A stretch of DNA of 64,000 bases from an uncultured Paracoccaceae bacterium (GCA_947494445.1 CANLVD010000001.1:782231-846230); one strand, 5' to 3'. Shown: positions 43,835 through 52,397, counted from the stretch's first letter. Translations and numbers: made by a program. Notes: a model not told the origin generated them from the sequence alone.

Positions 43835-46800
43835 ATGCAGTTCACCAAACTCAGATTGCTGGGCTTCAAAAGCTTCGTGGATCCCACGGAGCTTGTGATT
43901 GCGCCTGGGCTGACGGGGGTGGTGGGTCCCAATGGCTGTGGCAAGTCGAACCTGCTGGAGGCTTTGCGCTGGGTGATGGGCGAAAACCGACCTACGGCCA
44001 TGCGTGGTGGCGGGATGGAGGATGTGATCTTTGCAGGCGCGTCTTCCCGTCCGGCGCGGAATTATGCCGAGGTTACGCTGCAACTGGACAATTCCGATCG
44101 TCTGGCTCCCGCGGCCTTCAACGATCAGGACACGCTTGAGATCATAAGACGGATCACGCGCGATGCCGGATCAGCCTTCAAGACCAACGGAAAGGATGCG
44201 CGTGCGCGGGACGTGCAGATGCTGTTTGCTGATGCGTCCACCGGTGCGCATTCCCCGGCACTTGTGCGGCAAGGGCAGATCTCGGAACTGATCAATGCCA
44301 AACCAAAGGCGCGACGGCGCGTTCTGGAAGAGGCAGCAGGCATTTCCGGCCTGTATCAACGACGGCATGAGGCGGAACTGAAACTCAAAGGGACCGAGAC
44401 CAATCTGGCACGGGTTGATGATGTTCTGGAAGCTCTGGCCAGCCAGTTGCGTTCGCTAGAGCGTCAGGCAAGGCAAGCCACGCGTTACCGCGAGATTGCA
44501 GATGAGTTGCGGCAATCCGAAGGCTTGCTGCTCTATCGTCGCTGGCGGGAAACCGATGAGACACGGGCAGCAGCTCAGGAAGCGTTGCGTGCCGCGCTGA
44601 AATCAGCATCAAGCGCGCAAGGTGAAGCATCCGGCAAGGCCCGTGCGCGGACCGAGGCCGAGAAGGCCGTGCCACCCCTGCGTGAGGAAGAGGCGATTTC
44701 GGCTGCGGTTCTGCAACGCCTTCTGGTCGAGCGGGATACGTTGAACGATCGGGAAGCGCAGGCCAGACAGTTGATCGACACGCTAACGGCGCGGATCGAC
44801 CAGCTTGGCCGGGATGCGGAGCGCGAGGCTGCTTTGGGCCGCGATGCGGGCGAGACCATCGAAAAGCTGGAATGGGAAAAGGCGGCTCTGGAAAAGGCTG
44901 CTGCGGGGCAGGAAGACGCTGTTCGCGAAGCGCAGGATGCAGCGCGTCTGGCGGCTGCCGCGATGAGCGAGGCAGAGTCCACATTCGACAAGCTGACGGA
45001 GGATGCCGCCCGTCTGGGTGCGCGGCATCAAGCCGGAGTGCGCAGGTTGGGTGAAGCCAATGATCTGGTTGCCCGGATCGCTGCAGAAATCACCACCGCC
45101 GAAGAAGGCGTGGCCCGGGTCGAAACTGAACTGGAAGAGGCTGGCTCGGGTGAGACGGCCGCAAAAGCCGCGTCTGAACACGCACAAAACGCCGCGCGTG
45201 ACGCGGAAACATCCCTGAGCGCGGCCGAAGTGGCCCGTTCCGATGCCCAAGGCGATGAGGCCGAAAAACGTGCTGATCTCTCTGAGGCCGAGGGCGAGGT
45301 CAAGGCCCTGTCGGCAGAGATTGCCGGGCTTGAACGGCTTTTGGCGCGTGATCGCAAGGATGGCGCACAGATCCTTGATGAAGTGCGGGCAAAGCCCGGG
45401 TTCGAGGCGGCTTTGGGTGCGGCATTGGCCGATGATCTGAAAGCCCCCCGCATTTCCGGAAGTTCCACGGCATCTGGCTGGAGCCGTCTGGCACCCTATT
45501 CATCGACGGCGCCTCTGCCCTCGGCAGCGACGCCGCTTTCAGGTCAGGTCAATGCACCAGAAGAGCTTGCACGCAGGCTGTCGATGGTCGGCGTCGTCGA
45601 TGCCCGGGACGGCCCCGGGCTTCAGGACAGTCTGCAACCGGGGCAACGGCTGGTCTCCAAGGAAGGTGACTTGTGGCGCTGGGACGGGTTCTGCCTGTCC
45701 GGCAAGGATGCCCCAAGTGCTGCGGCCCTGCAGTTGCAGCAGATGAACCGGCTTGCCGATTTGCAGGCAGCTGAGGCGCAGGCCCGTAGCCGCGCGGATG
45801 ACATGGCGAAAGCACATGCAGCAGCCCGGTCGCGGTTGCAGACTTTGCAGGAGGCCGAAGCCAGCGCCCGGAAGGCGCGCAAACTGGCTGATGAGGCTGC
45901 CACGGATGCCATCCGGGCGCTCAGCCGTGCTGAGAGTACAATCGCTACCCTGACCGGTCGTCTGGAGACCCTGCGCATGGCCCATGCCCGCCGGGAGGAA
46001 GACGCACTGGCCGCGCGCGAAGGTCTGCGAGAGGCCGAGGCAGCACAGGTCAACACTGTGGATCTGGATGCTGCGCGCGGTGCGCTGGAAGAGAACAAGG
46101 TCGCGGTCGAAGCAGCCAGACTTGCAATGATCTCACGTCGGTCGATGGCCGATGACCTCAGGCGCGAGGGCGATGCCCGGATCAAGCGCTCTCAGGAAGT
46201 CACCAAGGAGCTGTCAGGCTGGAAGCACCGTCTTGCCAGCGCCGACACGCGGATCGCGGATTTCAACGAGCGCATCGAGAAATCGCGGGCTGATCTGACG
46301 GAGGCGAATGCTGCTCCGGAAGAGCTTGCTGGCAAGCGGGCCGAGATGGCGTCTGCCATCGAGACCGCAGAGACCCGGCGCAAGGCTGCCGGGGACGCCC
46401 TTGCAGAAGCGGAAACAGCGCTGCGGAGCTGCGAACAGGCTGAACGTGATGCCGAGCGAGCGGCCGGTGAGGCGCGCGAAGCCCGCGCCCGGGCCGAAGC
46501 AGTGGCGGAGGCCGCAAGTGCTCAGGTCAAGGTCGCCGCTGAGCGCATTCAGGAGGAACTGGGTGTCAACGCAGAGACGCTTCTGGAAACCCTTGAAGCC
46601 GATCCCGACAAGATCCCGCCTGCCGACCGGATTGAAATGGATGTGGCCCGCCTGAAACGCCAACGTGAAGCACTGGGTGCCGTCAACCTGCGCGCCGAAG
46701 AGGATGCGCGCGACGTTCAGGAAGAGTTCGAAGCCCTGAACGCAGAGAAAGCCGATCTGGAAGAGGCAGTGGGCAAACTGCGCCACGGCATTGCCAGCCT

Positions 46801-47296
46801 GAACAAGGAGGGACGGGAACGTCTTCTTGCGGCCTTTGAGGATGTGAACAAGAACTTCACGACGCTGTTCCAGCACCTGTTCGGAGGTGGTGACGCAAAT
46901 CTGGTGCTGGTGGAAAGCGATGACCCGCTTGAGGCAGGGCTGGAGATCATGTGCCAGCCTCCGGGCAAGAAACTGAGCACTTTGTCCTTGCTGTCCGGTG
47001 GTGAGCAGACGCTGACCGCGCTCAGCCTGATCTTTGCGGTGTTCCTTGCCAACCCTTCTCCGATTTGTGTGCTCGACGAGGTCGACGCACCACTGGATGA
47101 TGCCAATGTCACTCGCTTCTGCGATCTGCTGGATGAGATGACAAACCGGACGGACACGCGTTTCCTGATCATCACTCACCACGCAGTGACAATGGCGCGC
47201 ATGGATCGGCTTTTTGGTGTGACCATGGCCGAACAGGGCGTCAGCCAGTTGGTCTCGGTCGATCTGGCACGCGCGGAGCGATTGATCGACGCCTGA
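43835..47296 (+). CDS. smc: chromosome segregation protein SMC
   Basis: A 1153-aa SMC ATPase that loads on DNA with ScpA/ScpB and organises the chromosome. Walker A GPNGCGKSN is at residues 31-39. Two long coiled coils (about 165-500 and 660-985) flank a hinge at about 505-650. The ABC signature LSGGEQ lies near residue 1054, and the Walker B with catalytic Glu, CVLDEVDAPLDDAN, near 1077-1090. Length and order are standard. The arms are rich in Ala/Glu/Arg/Asp. The start is 198 bp from the divergent FMN reductase gene. Neither scpA nor scpB is nearby, so the complex is encoded in separate places. Confidence 0.97.
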   Translation: MQFTKLRLLGFKSFVDPTELVIAPGLTGVVGPNGCGKSNLLEALRWVMGENRPTAMRGGGMEDVIFAGASSRPARNYAEVTLQLDNSDRLAPAAFNDQDTLEIIRRITRDAGSAFKTNGKDARARDVQMLFADASTGAHSPALVRQGQISELINAKPKARRRVLEEAAGISGLYQRRHEAELKLKGTETNLARVDDVLEALASQLRSLERQARQATRYREIADELRQSEGLLLYRRWRETDETRAAAQEALRAALKSASSAQGEASGKARARTEAEKAVPPLREEEAISAAVLQRLLVERDTLNDREAQARQLIDTLTARIDQLGRDAEREAALGRDAGETIEKLEWEKAALEKAAAGQEDAVREAQDAARLAAAAMSEAESTFDKLTEDAARLGARHQAGVRRLGEANDLVARIAAEITTAEEGVARVETELEEAGSGETAAKAASEHAQNAARDAETSLSAAEVARSDAQGDEAEKRADLSEAEGEVKALSAEIAGLERLLARDRKDGAQILDEVRAKPGFEAALGAALADDLKAPRISGSSTASGWSRLAPYSSTAPLPSAATPLSGQVNAPEELARRLSMVGVVDARDGPGLQDSLQPGQRLVSKEGDLWRWDGFCLSGKDAPSAAALQLQQMNRLADLQAAEAQARSRADDMAKAHAAARSRLQTLQEAEASARKARKLADEAATDAIRALSRAESTIATLTGRLETLRMAHARREEDALAAREGLREAEAAQVNTVDLDAARGALEENKVAVEAARLAMISRRSMADDLRREGDARIKRSQEVTKELSGWKHRLASADTRIADFNERIEKSRADLTEANAAPEELAGKRAEMASAIETAETRRKAAGDALAEAETALRSCEQAERDAERAAGEAREARARAEAVAEAASAQVKVAAERIQEELGVNAETLLETLEADPDKIPPADRIEMDVARLKRQREALGAVNLRAEEDARDVQEEFEALNAEKADLEEAVGKLRHGIASLNKEGRERLLAAFEDVNKNFTTLFQHLFGGGDANLVLVESDDPLEAGLEIMCQPPGKKLSTLSLLSGGEQTLTALSLIFAVFLANPSPICVLDEVDAPLDDANVTRFCDLLDEMTNRTDTRFLIITHHAVTMARMDRLFGVTMAEQGVSQLVSVDLARAERLIDA

Positions 47297-47303
47297 GCGA
47301 CAA

Positions 47304-47333
47304 TTGGTCAAATTCCCATCGCTATGGTATAGT
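47304..47333 (+). promoter_or_regulatory. candidate sigma70-type promoter of the PAS-protein gene
   Basis: TTGGTC (47304-47309) and TATAGT (47328-47333) are spaced by 18 bases, directly after the smc stop. The PAS gene starts about 100 bases downstream. Confidence 0.5.
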
Positions 47334-47433
47334 GCCATCATAGAAATTCTATTCAGAGATGAAATTTTAGCCGAACCGAAGCGCCGTTGCACATTCAGCA
47401 GGGCATCCAATTGTGACCTTTGGGGGCATGTCG

Positions 47434-48357
47434 ATGACTTCCGATACGGTTCAAACAGACCAAAACCGCGACCGAAAGACGAGAGTCGAGGCATTGGTTG
47501 CCGAACTTGTGGTCGATTATGGATCGGGTTTTCGCGATCTTTTCGGCGAAATAGGTGCGCGCCCACCGTTCTTTCTGTGGTCGCCGAAAGCGTCTGACGT
47601 CTATAACCCTGATCTTCTGAAATTCTTCGAAATCTGCCAAGGGCAGTTGGATGAAACCGGTCGCTTACGCCAACGGAATCTGAACCTTGATGCCTTTTCC
47701 AGTATGCTTGACCGAGTGATCGTTATTGATGTCGAGGAAGATGCATCCGTCTTTCGGTACGCACATTATGGATCTGCGATTGCCCAGCGGTATCGCAGAA
47801 ACATGCAAGGCCGGACGACAGCAGATTTCGGGGGCAACATCTCGGTTTTCTTTGAAGCGGCTTACCGGGCGATCTGCACACGGAAAGCCTGGCTGCTGAG
47901 CGAGCACGAGCCGCCAAGTCAGGTCTTTGTTCAAAGATGGAAGCGCCTGATGGTGCCGATCTTTGATGATAAGGATGAGGTTCTGCAGATCATTCTGGTC
48001 AACATACCCGAGAATAGTCTGCAAGCCGGTCTGGATCTGGTGGCTGACCCTGTGTTCGTTCTCAGCGCAGACAAGCATGTACAGTATGCCAATGGCATGG
48101 CGCAGGAAGTCTTCTCGCTTGAACCATTGGGCCCAGAGGACGTGACACTAAAAGACCTCACGGGGATCGATATTCGACTTTACCGAACGCCACAGGAGTT
48201 GCTGGGCCGGAAGCAGGTTTTGAATTTCGATCAGAAAGGTCCGACAGGGCAATTGCTTGAACAGTTTACCCTCACAGTCAGCGGTGCGCTTTACCGCAAC
48301 AGTCCGATCTATGTGGTGATCTTGCGGATGATCGATCAGTTTCCCCGCCCGATTTAG
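47434..48357 (+). CDS. PAS-domain protein without a recognisable output domain
   Basis: A 307-aa soluble protein. Residues about 45-185 resemble a PAS fold (SSMLDRVIVIDVEEDASVFR, then WKRLMVPIFDDKDEVLQIIL). A second PAS-like region spans about 190-300 (DLVADPVFVLSADKHVQYAN, then AQEVFSLEPLG). PAS domains sense light, redox, oxygen or small molecules, but I see neither a kinase, a GGDEF/EAL, nor a DNA-binding domain. It may therefore pass its signal by protein contact. Three starts are in frame (GTG 47413, ATG 47428, ATG 47434); ATG 47434 has GGGGG at 7 bases. It is convergent with the ArsR gene, with 6 bases between the stops. Confidence 0.7.
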   Translation: MTSDTVQTDQNRDRKTRVEALVAELVVDYGSGFRDLFGEIGARPPFFLWSPKASDVYNPDLLKFFEICQGQLDETGRLRQRNLNLDAFSSMLDRVIVIDVEEDASVFRYAHYGSAIAQRYRRNMQGRTTADFGGNISVFFEAAYRAICTRKAWLLSEHEPPSQVFVQRWKRLMVPIFDDKDEVLQIILVNIPENSLQAGLDLVADPVFVLSADKHVQYANGMAQEVFSLEPLGPEDVTLKDLTGIDIRLYRTPQELLGRKQVLNFDQKGPTGQLLEQFTLTVSGALYRNSPIYVVILRMIDQFPRPI

Positions 48358-48363
48358 AAAAGC

Positions 48364-48708
48364 CTATTCAGGGTCCACCAGACCAAGGGCGGTAATATGT
48401 TGCTCCAGCGCATCGAAGCTGTCGGCCCCTGCGGCACCGAAAACCTCCATCCACATGGCGGCCGGCTGCAGGCTGTCGATTTCCAGTCGACACCATTTGA
48501 CCCGGCCTTCCCGGCGTTGCGACACCAGACCTGCGCTGGTCAGGATGCCCAGATGCTTGGAAATTGCAGCCAAGGACATGTCGAACGGCTCTGCCAGAGC
48601 GCTGACGGTTTGATCAGCATCCAACAGCCGCGTGACCAGCGCCCGTCGTGTGGGGTCGGCCAGAGCAGCAAAGACGGCATCAAGCGTTGGGTCTGTAGAA
48701 CTGTCCAT
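48364..48708 (-). CDS. ArsR-family transcriptional regulator
   Basis: A 114-aa winged-helix repressor. DAVFAALADPTRRALVTRLL near residues 9-28 and the recognition helix SLAAISKHLGILTSAGLVSQ near 46-65 are typical, followed by the wing RREGRVKWCRLE. The metal site ELCVCDL of ArsR/SmtB is absent, so it probably responds to something other than arsenite. It belongs to the group often paired with SRPBCC/AHSA1 genes, but no such gene is next to it. ATG 48708 is used; ATG 48717 is possible. Two copies of a 16-bp palindrome lie 32-81 bases upstream and are the obvious autoregulatory operators. Confidence 0.92.
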   Translation of the reverse strand: MDSSTDPTLDAVFAALADPTRRALVTRLLDADQTVSALAEPFDMSLAAISKHLGILTSAGLVSQRREGRVKWCRLEIDSLQPAAMWMEVFGAAGADSFDALEQHITALGLVDPE

Positions 48709-48739
48709 GGCACACATCTGACCGAGCTTGGCTGAATGG

Positions 48740-48755
48740 TCAACCATCTGGTTGA
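48740..48755. promoter_or_regulatory. ArsR-type operator, copy 1
   Basis: The 16-base palindrome TCAACCA-TC-TGGTTGA lies 32 bases upstream of the arsR start codon. A second copy, identical but for one central base, has its centre 34 bp further upstream. Confidence 0.75.
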
Positions 48756-48773
48756 ATGAGCATTTGTGAATCA

Positions 48774-48789
48774 TCAACCATTTGGTTGA
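48774..48789. promoter_or_regulatory. ArsR-type operator, copy 2
   Basis: TCAACCA-TT-TGGTTGA, the second copy of the palindrome in front of arsR. Both copies are followed by ATGA on the plus strand, so the repeated unit extends past the palindrome. Confidence 0.75.
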
Positions 48790-48914
48790 ATGAAATGCCT
48801 TGGCAAGCCGGGCCCGGTTATTGCCATGCTGACAACATGTGCCCGCATGTCGCACCTGTGAAAAATACATATAAAACATAAGCTTATCATAATTCTTGCG
48901 CTGCATCATGCCGC

Positions 48915-48943
48915 TTGACAGGCAGCAGGCCCATGCCTAGGGT
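48915..48943 (+). promoter_or_regulatory. sigma70-type promoter of the atp (F0) operon
   Basis: A consensus -35 TTGACA (48915-48920), 17-base spacer and a -10-like TAGGGT (48938-48943) lie 53 bases before the atpI start codon. The perfect -35 makes this a good candidate for the operon promoter. Confidence 0.6.
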
Positions 48944-48996
48944 CCGCTCAACTTGTGATGGGGCTGCAAAGCGTCGGATCAGCAGCGAGGTCAACA

Positions 48997-49353
48997 ATGT
49001 CCGGCGACCCGGATCGCGCAAAACTGGAAGCGCTGGAGGCCAAGATCGCTGCGGCCAAGTCGGCACGGGAGCCTGCTCCCAGGGTCGATACCCACTACGA
49101 GAGTGCCAGCATGGCCTGGCGCATGGTGATTGAGCTCGTGGTCGGTCTGGTCATGGGGTTTGGCATCGGATACGGGCTCGACAGTCTTTTCGGGACGTTG
49201 CCCATTTTTCTGGTGCTGTTCACGCTCTTCGGCTTTGCGGCCGGGATCAAGACGATGATCCGCTCCGCAAAAGACGTCGAGCGCAAGCAGAATTCCGGAG
49301 GCACGCCTCCGAACGAGACGAAAGAAGGAGCGACAGGTGGCGACAGGCACTGA
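48997..49353 (+). CDS. atpI: ATP synthase protein I
   Basis: A 118-aa membrane protein. A soluble helical N-terminus ([20 protein letters not shown]) precedes two membrane helices (about residues 43-64 and 68-88), with [20 protein letters not shown] typical of AtpI. AtpI helps assemble the c-ring and may act with Mg2+ uptake; it is not part of the finished enzyme. ATG 48997 has GAGG seven bases ahead; the frame is open upstream to 48955 without a better site. Its 3' end overlaps atpB by 17 bases. Confidence 0.93.
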   Translation: MSGDPDRAKLEALEAKIAAAKSAREPAPRVDTHYESASMAWRMVIELVVGLVMGFGIGYGLDSLFGTLPIFLVLFTLFGFAAGIKTMIRSAKDVERKQNSGGTPPNETKEGATGGDRH

Positions 49354-50095
49354 AGAGGCAAGCGGCGGCTTCAATATCCACCCGATGGACCAGTTCGTGA
49401 TCAAACCGCTTTTTGGCGGTGAGCATCTGCATTGGTACACTGTGACCAACCAGACGCTCTGGCTGTTCCTCACGATCGTCGTGATTGGCCTTTTGATGGT
49501 CGTCTCAATCCGGGGTCGCGCCATGGTTCCGACGCGGATGCAGTCGGTTGCTGAGGTGATCTACGGTTTCGTTCACAAGATGGTGCGCGACATCGCCGGT
49601 GAAGAGGGGCTGAAATACTTCCCCTACATCTTCACGCTCTTCATGTTCATCCTTGTCGCCAACGTGATCGGGCTGTTGCCGCGGTCGTTCACCTCTACCA
49701 GTCACATTGCCGTGACAGGCGTTCTGGCGATGGCAGTGTTTATCTTCGTGACGGTTCTTGGCTTCGTGAAGCACGGTCTTGGCTTTCTCAAGCTCTTTTG
49801 GATTTCCAGCGCGCCGATGGCGCTGCGGCCGATCCTTCTGATCATCGAGGTGATCTCGTATTTCGTGCGTCCGGTCAGCCATTCCATTCGTCTGGCAGGC
49901 AACATGATGGCCGGTCACGCCGTTATCAAGGTTTTTGCGGGCTTCGCAGGTGCCATGGGCATCGGCGCGATTGCTCCGATTGTGGCGATCATGGCCGTCT
50001 ATGGCCTTGAGATGCTCGTGGTCTGCATTCAGGCCTATGTGTTCACCATCCTGACGTGTGTGTATCTCAACGATGCACTGCACCCGGGTCACTAA
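49337..50095 (+). CDS. atpB: ATP synthase F0 subunit a
   Basis: A 252-aa membrane subunit forming the two proton half-channels beside the c-ring. Five or six helices are visible. [20 protein letters not shown] near residues 180-200 contains the essential Arg. [20 protein letters not shown] comes just before it and [20 protein letters not shown] ends the protein. The start is GTG 49337, behind AAGGAG at seven bases inside the end of atpI, which implies translational coupling. The F1 genes are not in the window, which is normal for alphaproteobacteria with separate F0 and F1 operons. Confidence 0.97.
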   Translation: MATGTEEASGGFNIHPMDQFVIKPLFGGEHLHWYTVTNQTLWLFLTIVVIGLLMVVSIRGRAMVPTRMQSVAEVIYGFVHKMVRDIAGEEGLKYFPYIFTLFMFILVANVIGLLPRSFTSTSHIAVTGVLAMAVFIFVTVLGFVKHGLGFLKLFWISSAPMALRPILLIIEVISYFVRPVSHSIRLAGNMMAGHAVIKVFAGFAGAMGIGAIAPIVAIMAVYGLEMLVVCIQAYVFTILTCVYLNDALHPGH

Positions 50096-50126
50096 TTCCA
50101 GCTATTCCAAAACAGGAGACTTCACC

Positions 50127-50363
50127 ATGGAAGGCGATATCGTAGAAATGGGCCGTCTGATCGGCGCAGGCATTGCATGTACCGGTATGGGCGGCGCTGC
50201 GATCGGCGTGGGCCACGTGGTCGGCAACTTCCTGTCGGGCGCTCTGCGTAACCCGGCAGCTGCTGCAGGTCAGACCGCAACGATGTTCATCGGCATCGCG
50301 TTTGCGGAAGCTCTGGGGATCTTCTCGTTCCTCGTTGCCCTCCTGCTGATGTACGCATTCTGA
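50127..50363 (+). CDS. atpE: ATP synthase F0 subunit c
   Basis: A 78-aa hairpin protein that builds the rotating c-ring. Helix 1 holds [17 protein letters not shown], the polar loop is RNPA (residues 41-44), and helix 2 carries the proton-binding Glu61 in [17 protein letters not shown]. The use of Glu rather than Asp is usual in alphaproteobacteria. An AGGAG lies ahead of ATG 50127. It is followed by a 90-bp spacer with two strong hairpins before atpF'. Subunit c must be made in several-fold excess over the other F0 subunits. Confidence 0.98.
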   Translation: MEGDIVEMGRLIGAGIACTGMGGAAIGVGHVVGNFLSGALRNPAAAAGQTATMFIGIAFAEALGIFSFLVALLLMYAF

Positions 50364-50380
50364 TCAGGCAAACATGCTTG

Positions 50381-50401
50381 CGGGGGCGTCTTGTGCCCCC
50401 G
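50381..50401 (+). promoter_or_regulatory. hairpin 1 in the atpE-atpF' spacer
   Basis: CGGGGGC (50381-50387) pairs with GCCCCCG (50395-50401) around a 7-nt loop, 17 bases after the atpE stop. No T-run follows, so it is more likely a 3'-end stabiliser or processing site than a full terminator. Confidence 0.55.
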
Positions 50402-50412
50402 GATGTATTCTG

Positions 50413-50432
50413 GGCGGAAATCCGTTTCCGCC
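50413..50432 (+). promoter_or_regulatory. hairpin 2 in the atpE-atpF' spacer
   Basis: GGCGGAAA (50413-50420) pairs with TTTCCGCC (50425-50432) around the tetraloop TCCG (UNCG type in RNA). It ends 21 bases before the atpF' start codon and just ahead of its ribosome site. Confidence 0.55.
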
Positions 50433-50453
50433 ATTGCTTGAACGGAGGCTGAC

Positions 50454-50969
50454 ATGGCAGCAGGAAAAGAGCATTATGTGGGCATGCCACAGCTTGATCC
50501 TGAGTTCATGGGAACTCAGGTCTTCTGGCTGGTTGTCGCGCTGATCGTGATCTACTTCCTCCTTGCGAAAGTGGCGATGCCGCGGATCGAAAGCATCCTT
50601 GCAGAACGGCATGGTGCCATTCAAAGGGATCTGGATCAGGCGGCAGAGCTGAAACTGCGCGCGGAAGAGGCTGAGAAATCCTATCAGCAGGCGCTGGCCG
50701 AGGCCCGGTCCGAAGCTCAGCGCATTGCCGCCGAGACAAAGGCCGAGATCGGCAAAGAGCTTGAGACAGCTCTCGCCAAGGCAGATGCAGAGATTGCGGC
50801 GCAGTCCACTGAGTCGGAAGCACGCATCGCTGAAGTGCGCGCATCTGCGGTCGACAGCATCAAGACGGTTGCAGGCGACGTGGCGGCAGACATCGTGAAG
50901 GCAATCCTGCCTTCGGCTGCCGATGCAAAAGCAGTGGCCAGCGCTGTTGCTTCGAAGATGAAAGGGTAA
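50454..50969 (+). CDS. ATP synthase F0 subunit b'
   Basis: A 171-aa subunit of the peripheral stalk. One membrane helix lies near residues 24-42 (FWLVVALIVIYFLLAKVAMP), then a long charged coiled coil (RIESILAERHGAIQRDLDQA onward). It is the divergent second copy of subunit b found in photosynthetic bacteria and alphaproteobacteria, where b and b' form a heterodimer. The start ATG 50454 follows ACGGAGG. It is 4 bp ahead of atpF. Confidence 0.95.
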   Translation: MAAGKEHYVGMPQLDPEFMGTQVFWLVVALIVIYFLLAKVAMPRIESILAERHGAIQRDLDQAAELKLRAEEAEKSYQQALAEARSEAQRIAAETKAEIGKELETALAKADAEIAAQSTESEARIAEVRASAVDSIKTVAGDVAADIVKAILPSAADAKAVASAVASKMKG

Positions 50970-50973
50970 GGGG

Positions 50974-51465
50974 ATGGAGTTTCTGAACAACACAGACAAC
51001 GTCGTCACCATCGCCTTTGTCCTTTTCGTAGCGCTGCTGGTTTATCTTGGCGTGCCCAAGATCATCGCGGGCCTTCTCGACAAGCGTGCCGAGGGCATTC
51101 GCAACGAGTTGGACGAGGCGCGTGCTCTGCGTGAGGAAGCCCAGACGTTGCTGGCCTCATACGAGCGCAAGCAGATGGAAGTGGCCGAGCAGGCCGACGG
51201 CATCGTCAAGGCAGCAAAAGCCGAAGCTGAAGCCGCCGCCGAGCAGGCCAAGGCAGACATTGCGTCTTCCATCGAACGCCGTCTGGCTGCCGCCAAGGAC
51301 CAGATCGCCAGCGCCGAAGCTGCGGCAACGCGCGAGGTCAAGGACAAGGCTGTATCGGTTGCGATTGCAGCTGCCAGCGATGTCATTGCCAAGAACATCG
51401 GGGCGGGTGACGCCAATGCGATGATCGATGCTGCGATCAAGGACGTGGGTGCAAAACTGCACTGA
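50974..51465 (+). CDS. atpF: ATP synthase F0 subunit b
   Basis: A 163-aa peripheral-stalk subunit with an N-terminal membrane helix (VTIAFVLFVALLVYLGVPKI, residues about 11-30) and a coiled coil starting LLDKRAEGIRNELDEARALR. It pairs with b' to hold F1 against rotation. The gene closes the F0 operon atpI-atpB-atpE-atpF'-atpF; a textbook terminator lies 20 bases after the stop. Confidence 0.95.
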   Translation: MEFLNNTDNVVTIAFVLFVALLVYLGVPKIIAGLLDKRAEGIRNELDEARALREEAQTLLASYERKQMEVAEQADGIVKAAKAEAEAAAEQAKADIASSIERRLAAAKDQIASAEAAATREVKDKAVSVAIAAASDVIAKNIGAGDANAMIDAAIKDVGAKLH

Positions 51466-51485
51466 CCTGAAATGTCTCAGACATC

Positions 51486-51519
51486 AAAAGGGCTCCGTCT
51501 CACAACGGAGCCCTTTTTT
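51486..51519 (+). terminator. intrinsic terminator of the F0 operon
   Basis: A perfect 13-bp stem (51486-51498 with 51505-51517) containing AGGGCTCCGT, with loop CTCACA and a run of six T (51514-51519). The A-rich left arm would also terminate transcripts from the right side. Confidence 0.92.
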
Positions 51520-51557
51520 GTTGCCCGGCCTCAGCGGCGCCCTTTGGCGCCAAGCGG

Positions 51558-52007
51558 TCAGGGAACCAGCCTTGCCGAGGACCAGGCTTTGTTGAGCAGG
51601 CTGACCGCAAATCCCAGGGGAACAAGGCCCAAGGCGACAACACCCAGAAACTCGGGCGACAGGTTGAGCCCGCCTTTGATCCCGATCAGGACCAGGCTAC
51701 CTAGATTAACGAGCCCAAAGACACTGGCAAAGATCCAGCCCCACCGCCCGTAGCCACGTGTAGTGTGGCCATCCTGTGCACGCAGGAAGCGCCAGATCAG
51801 AAAGCCCAGAATGGGCAGAACATTCAAAGCGCCGATGGCCATGAGGCAGAGAATGGCCATTCCCAATCCATCCCAGCCGGTGAACATATCGCCGGCCAGC
51901 CCGATGCCTGTATAGAGGAAGACGGCCGAGGCGATCAGCATCGCCCCGAAGATCAGTATGTTGAAGGTTTCGTAGAAAAAGTGACGGGCGCTGGTTTCTG
52001 TGGTCAT
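51558..52007 (-). CDS. hypothetical four-helix membrane protein of the pspA operon
   Basis: A 149-aa inner-membrane protein with four hydrophobic segments: about residues 13-35, 49-70, 85-103 and 118-140. It begins MTTETSARHFFYETFNILIF. No family is recognised. ATG 52007 has AAGGAGC about 7 bases ahead; the frame stays open to 52178 but crosses the gene upstream. It is third in a same-strand run: PspA-like, YiaAB-like, this gene. It is therefore likely to take part in the same envelope response. A loop joining helix 2 and 3 is basic (WRFLRAQDGHTTRGYGRWGW). Confidence 0.7.
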   Translation of the reverse strand: MTTETSARHFFYETFNILIFGAMLIASAVFLYTGIGLAGDMFTGWDGLGMAILCLMAIGALNVLPILGFLIWRFLRAQDGHTTRGYGRWGWIFASVFGLVNLGSLVLIGIKGGLNLSPEFLGVVALGLVPLGFAVSLLNKAWSSARLVP

Positions 52008-52083
52008 TGCTTGGCTCCTTTTATGTGAGATCGGGATAAGTGGCCGGACGGCAGGGTTTCCCCCACTCGCCCGGCCCGCCCCC

Positions 52084-52362
52084 TCACGCGGCGTCTTTTT
52101 CGCTGACATAGTCTTCCAGCAGCTTCTCGGTTCTTGCCTGTTCAATCTGGCTGATGCGGTCTTCGGACATGCGGGCATCCATGCGGTATTTCACGAAGTT
52201 CACGAGGCTCAGCGTCAGCAGGAACAAACCCATGAGCCAGAACCCCTTGGTGGCGAGGTTGACCGGGGCCAGCCAGATGGACAGGCCAAGCATTCCGTAG
52301 GCGGTAGCCACGCCAAGGCCGTTGAAGAAAGTGTAGATGCTTGATGCGCTCTGATTTTGCAT
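52084..52362 (-). CDS. YiaA/YiaB-like two-helix inner-membrane protein
   Basis: A 92-aa protein with two membrane helices (residues about 12-33 and 38-58): GVATAYGMLGLSIWLAPVNL, then TKGFWLMGLFLLTLSLVNFV, followed by a basic/acidic tail (KYRMDARMSEDRISQ). The layout matches YiaA/YiaB-type proteins. It sits between the PspA-like gene and the four-helix gene. In several proteobacteria YiaAB-like genes accompany pspA homologues, so a role in PspA recruitment to membranes is plausible. Confidence 0.75.
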   Translation of the reverse strand: MQNQSASSIYTFFNGLGVATAYGMLGLSIWLAPVNLATKGFWLMGLFLLTLSLVNFVKYRMDARMSEDRISQIEQARTEKLLEDYVSEKDAA

Positions 52363-52397
52363 GAGAGGTCTCCAGTTTTGTGAGAGGGGAGGTTTGA

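Noticed and set aside
43654..44139. 161-codon plus-strand frame overlapping the start of smc
   Set aside because: Runs out of frame through the SMC Walker A region; no ribosome site.
46214..47566. 450-codon minus-strand frame opposite smc
   Set aside because: Opposite the Walker B half of smc; no domain.
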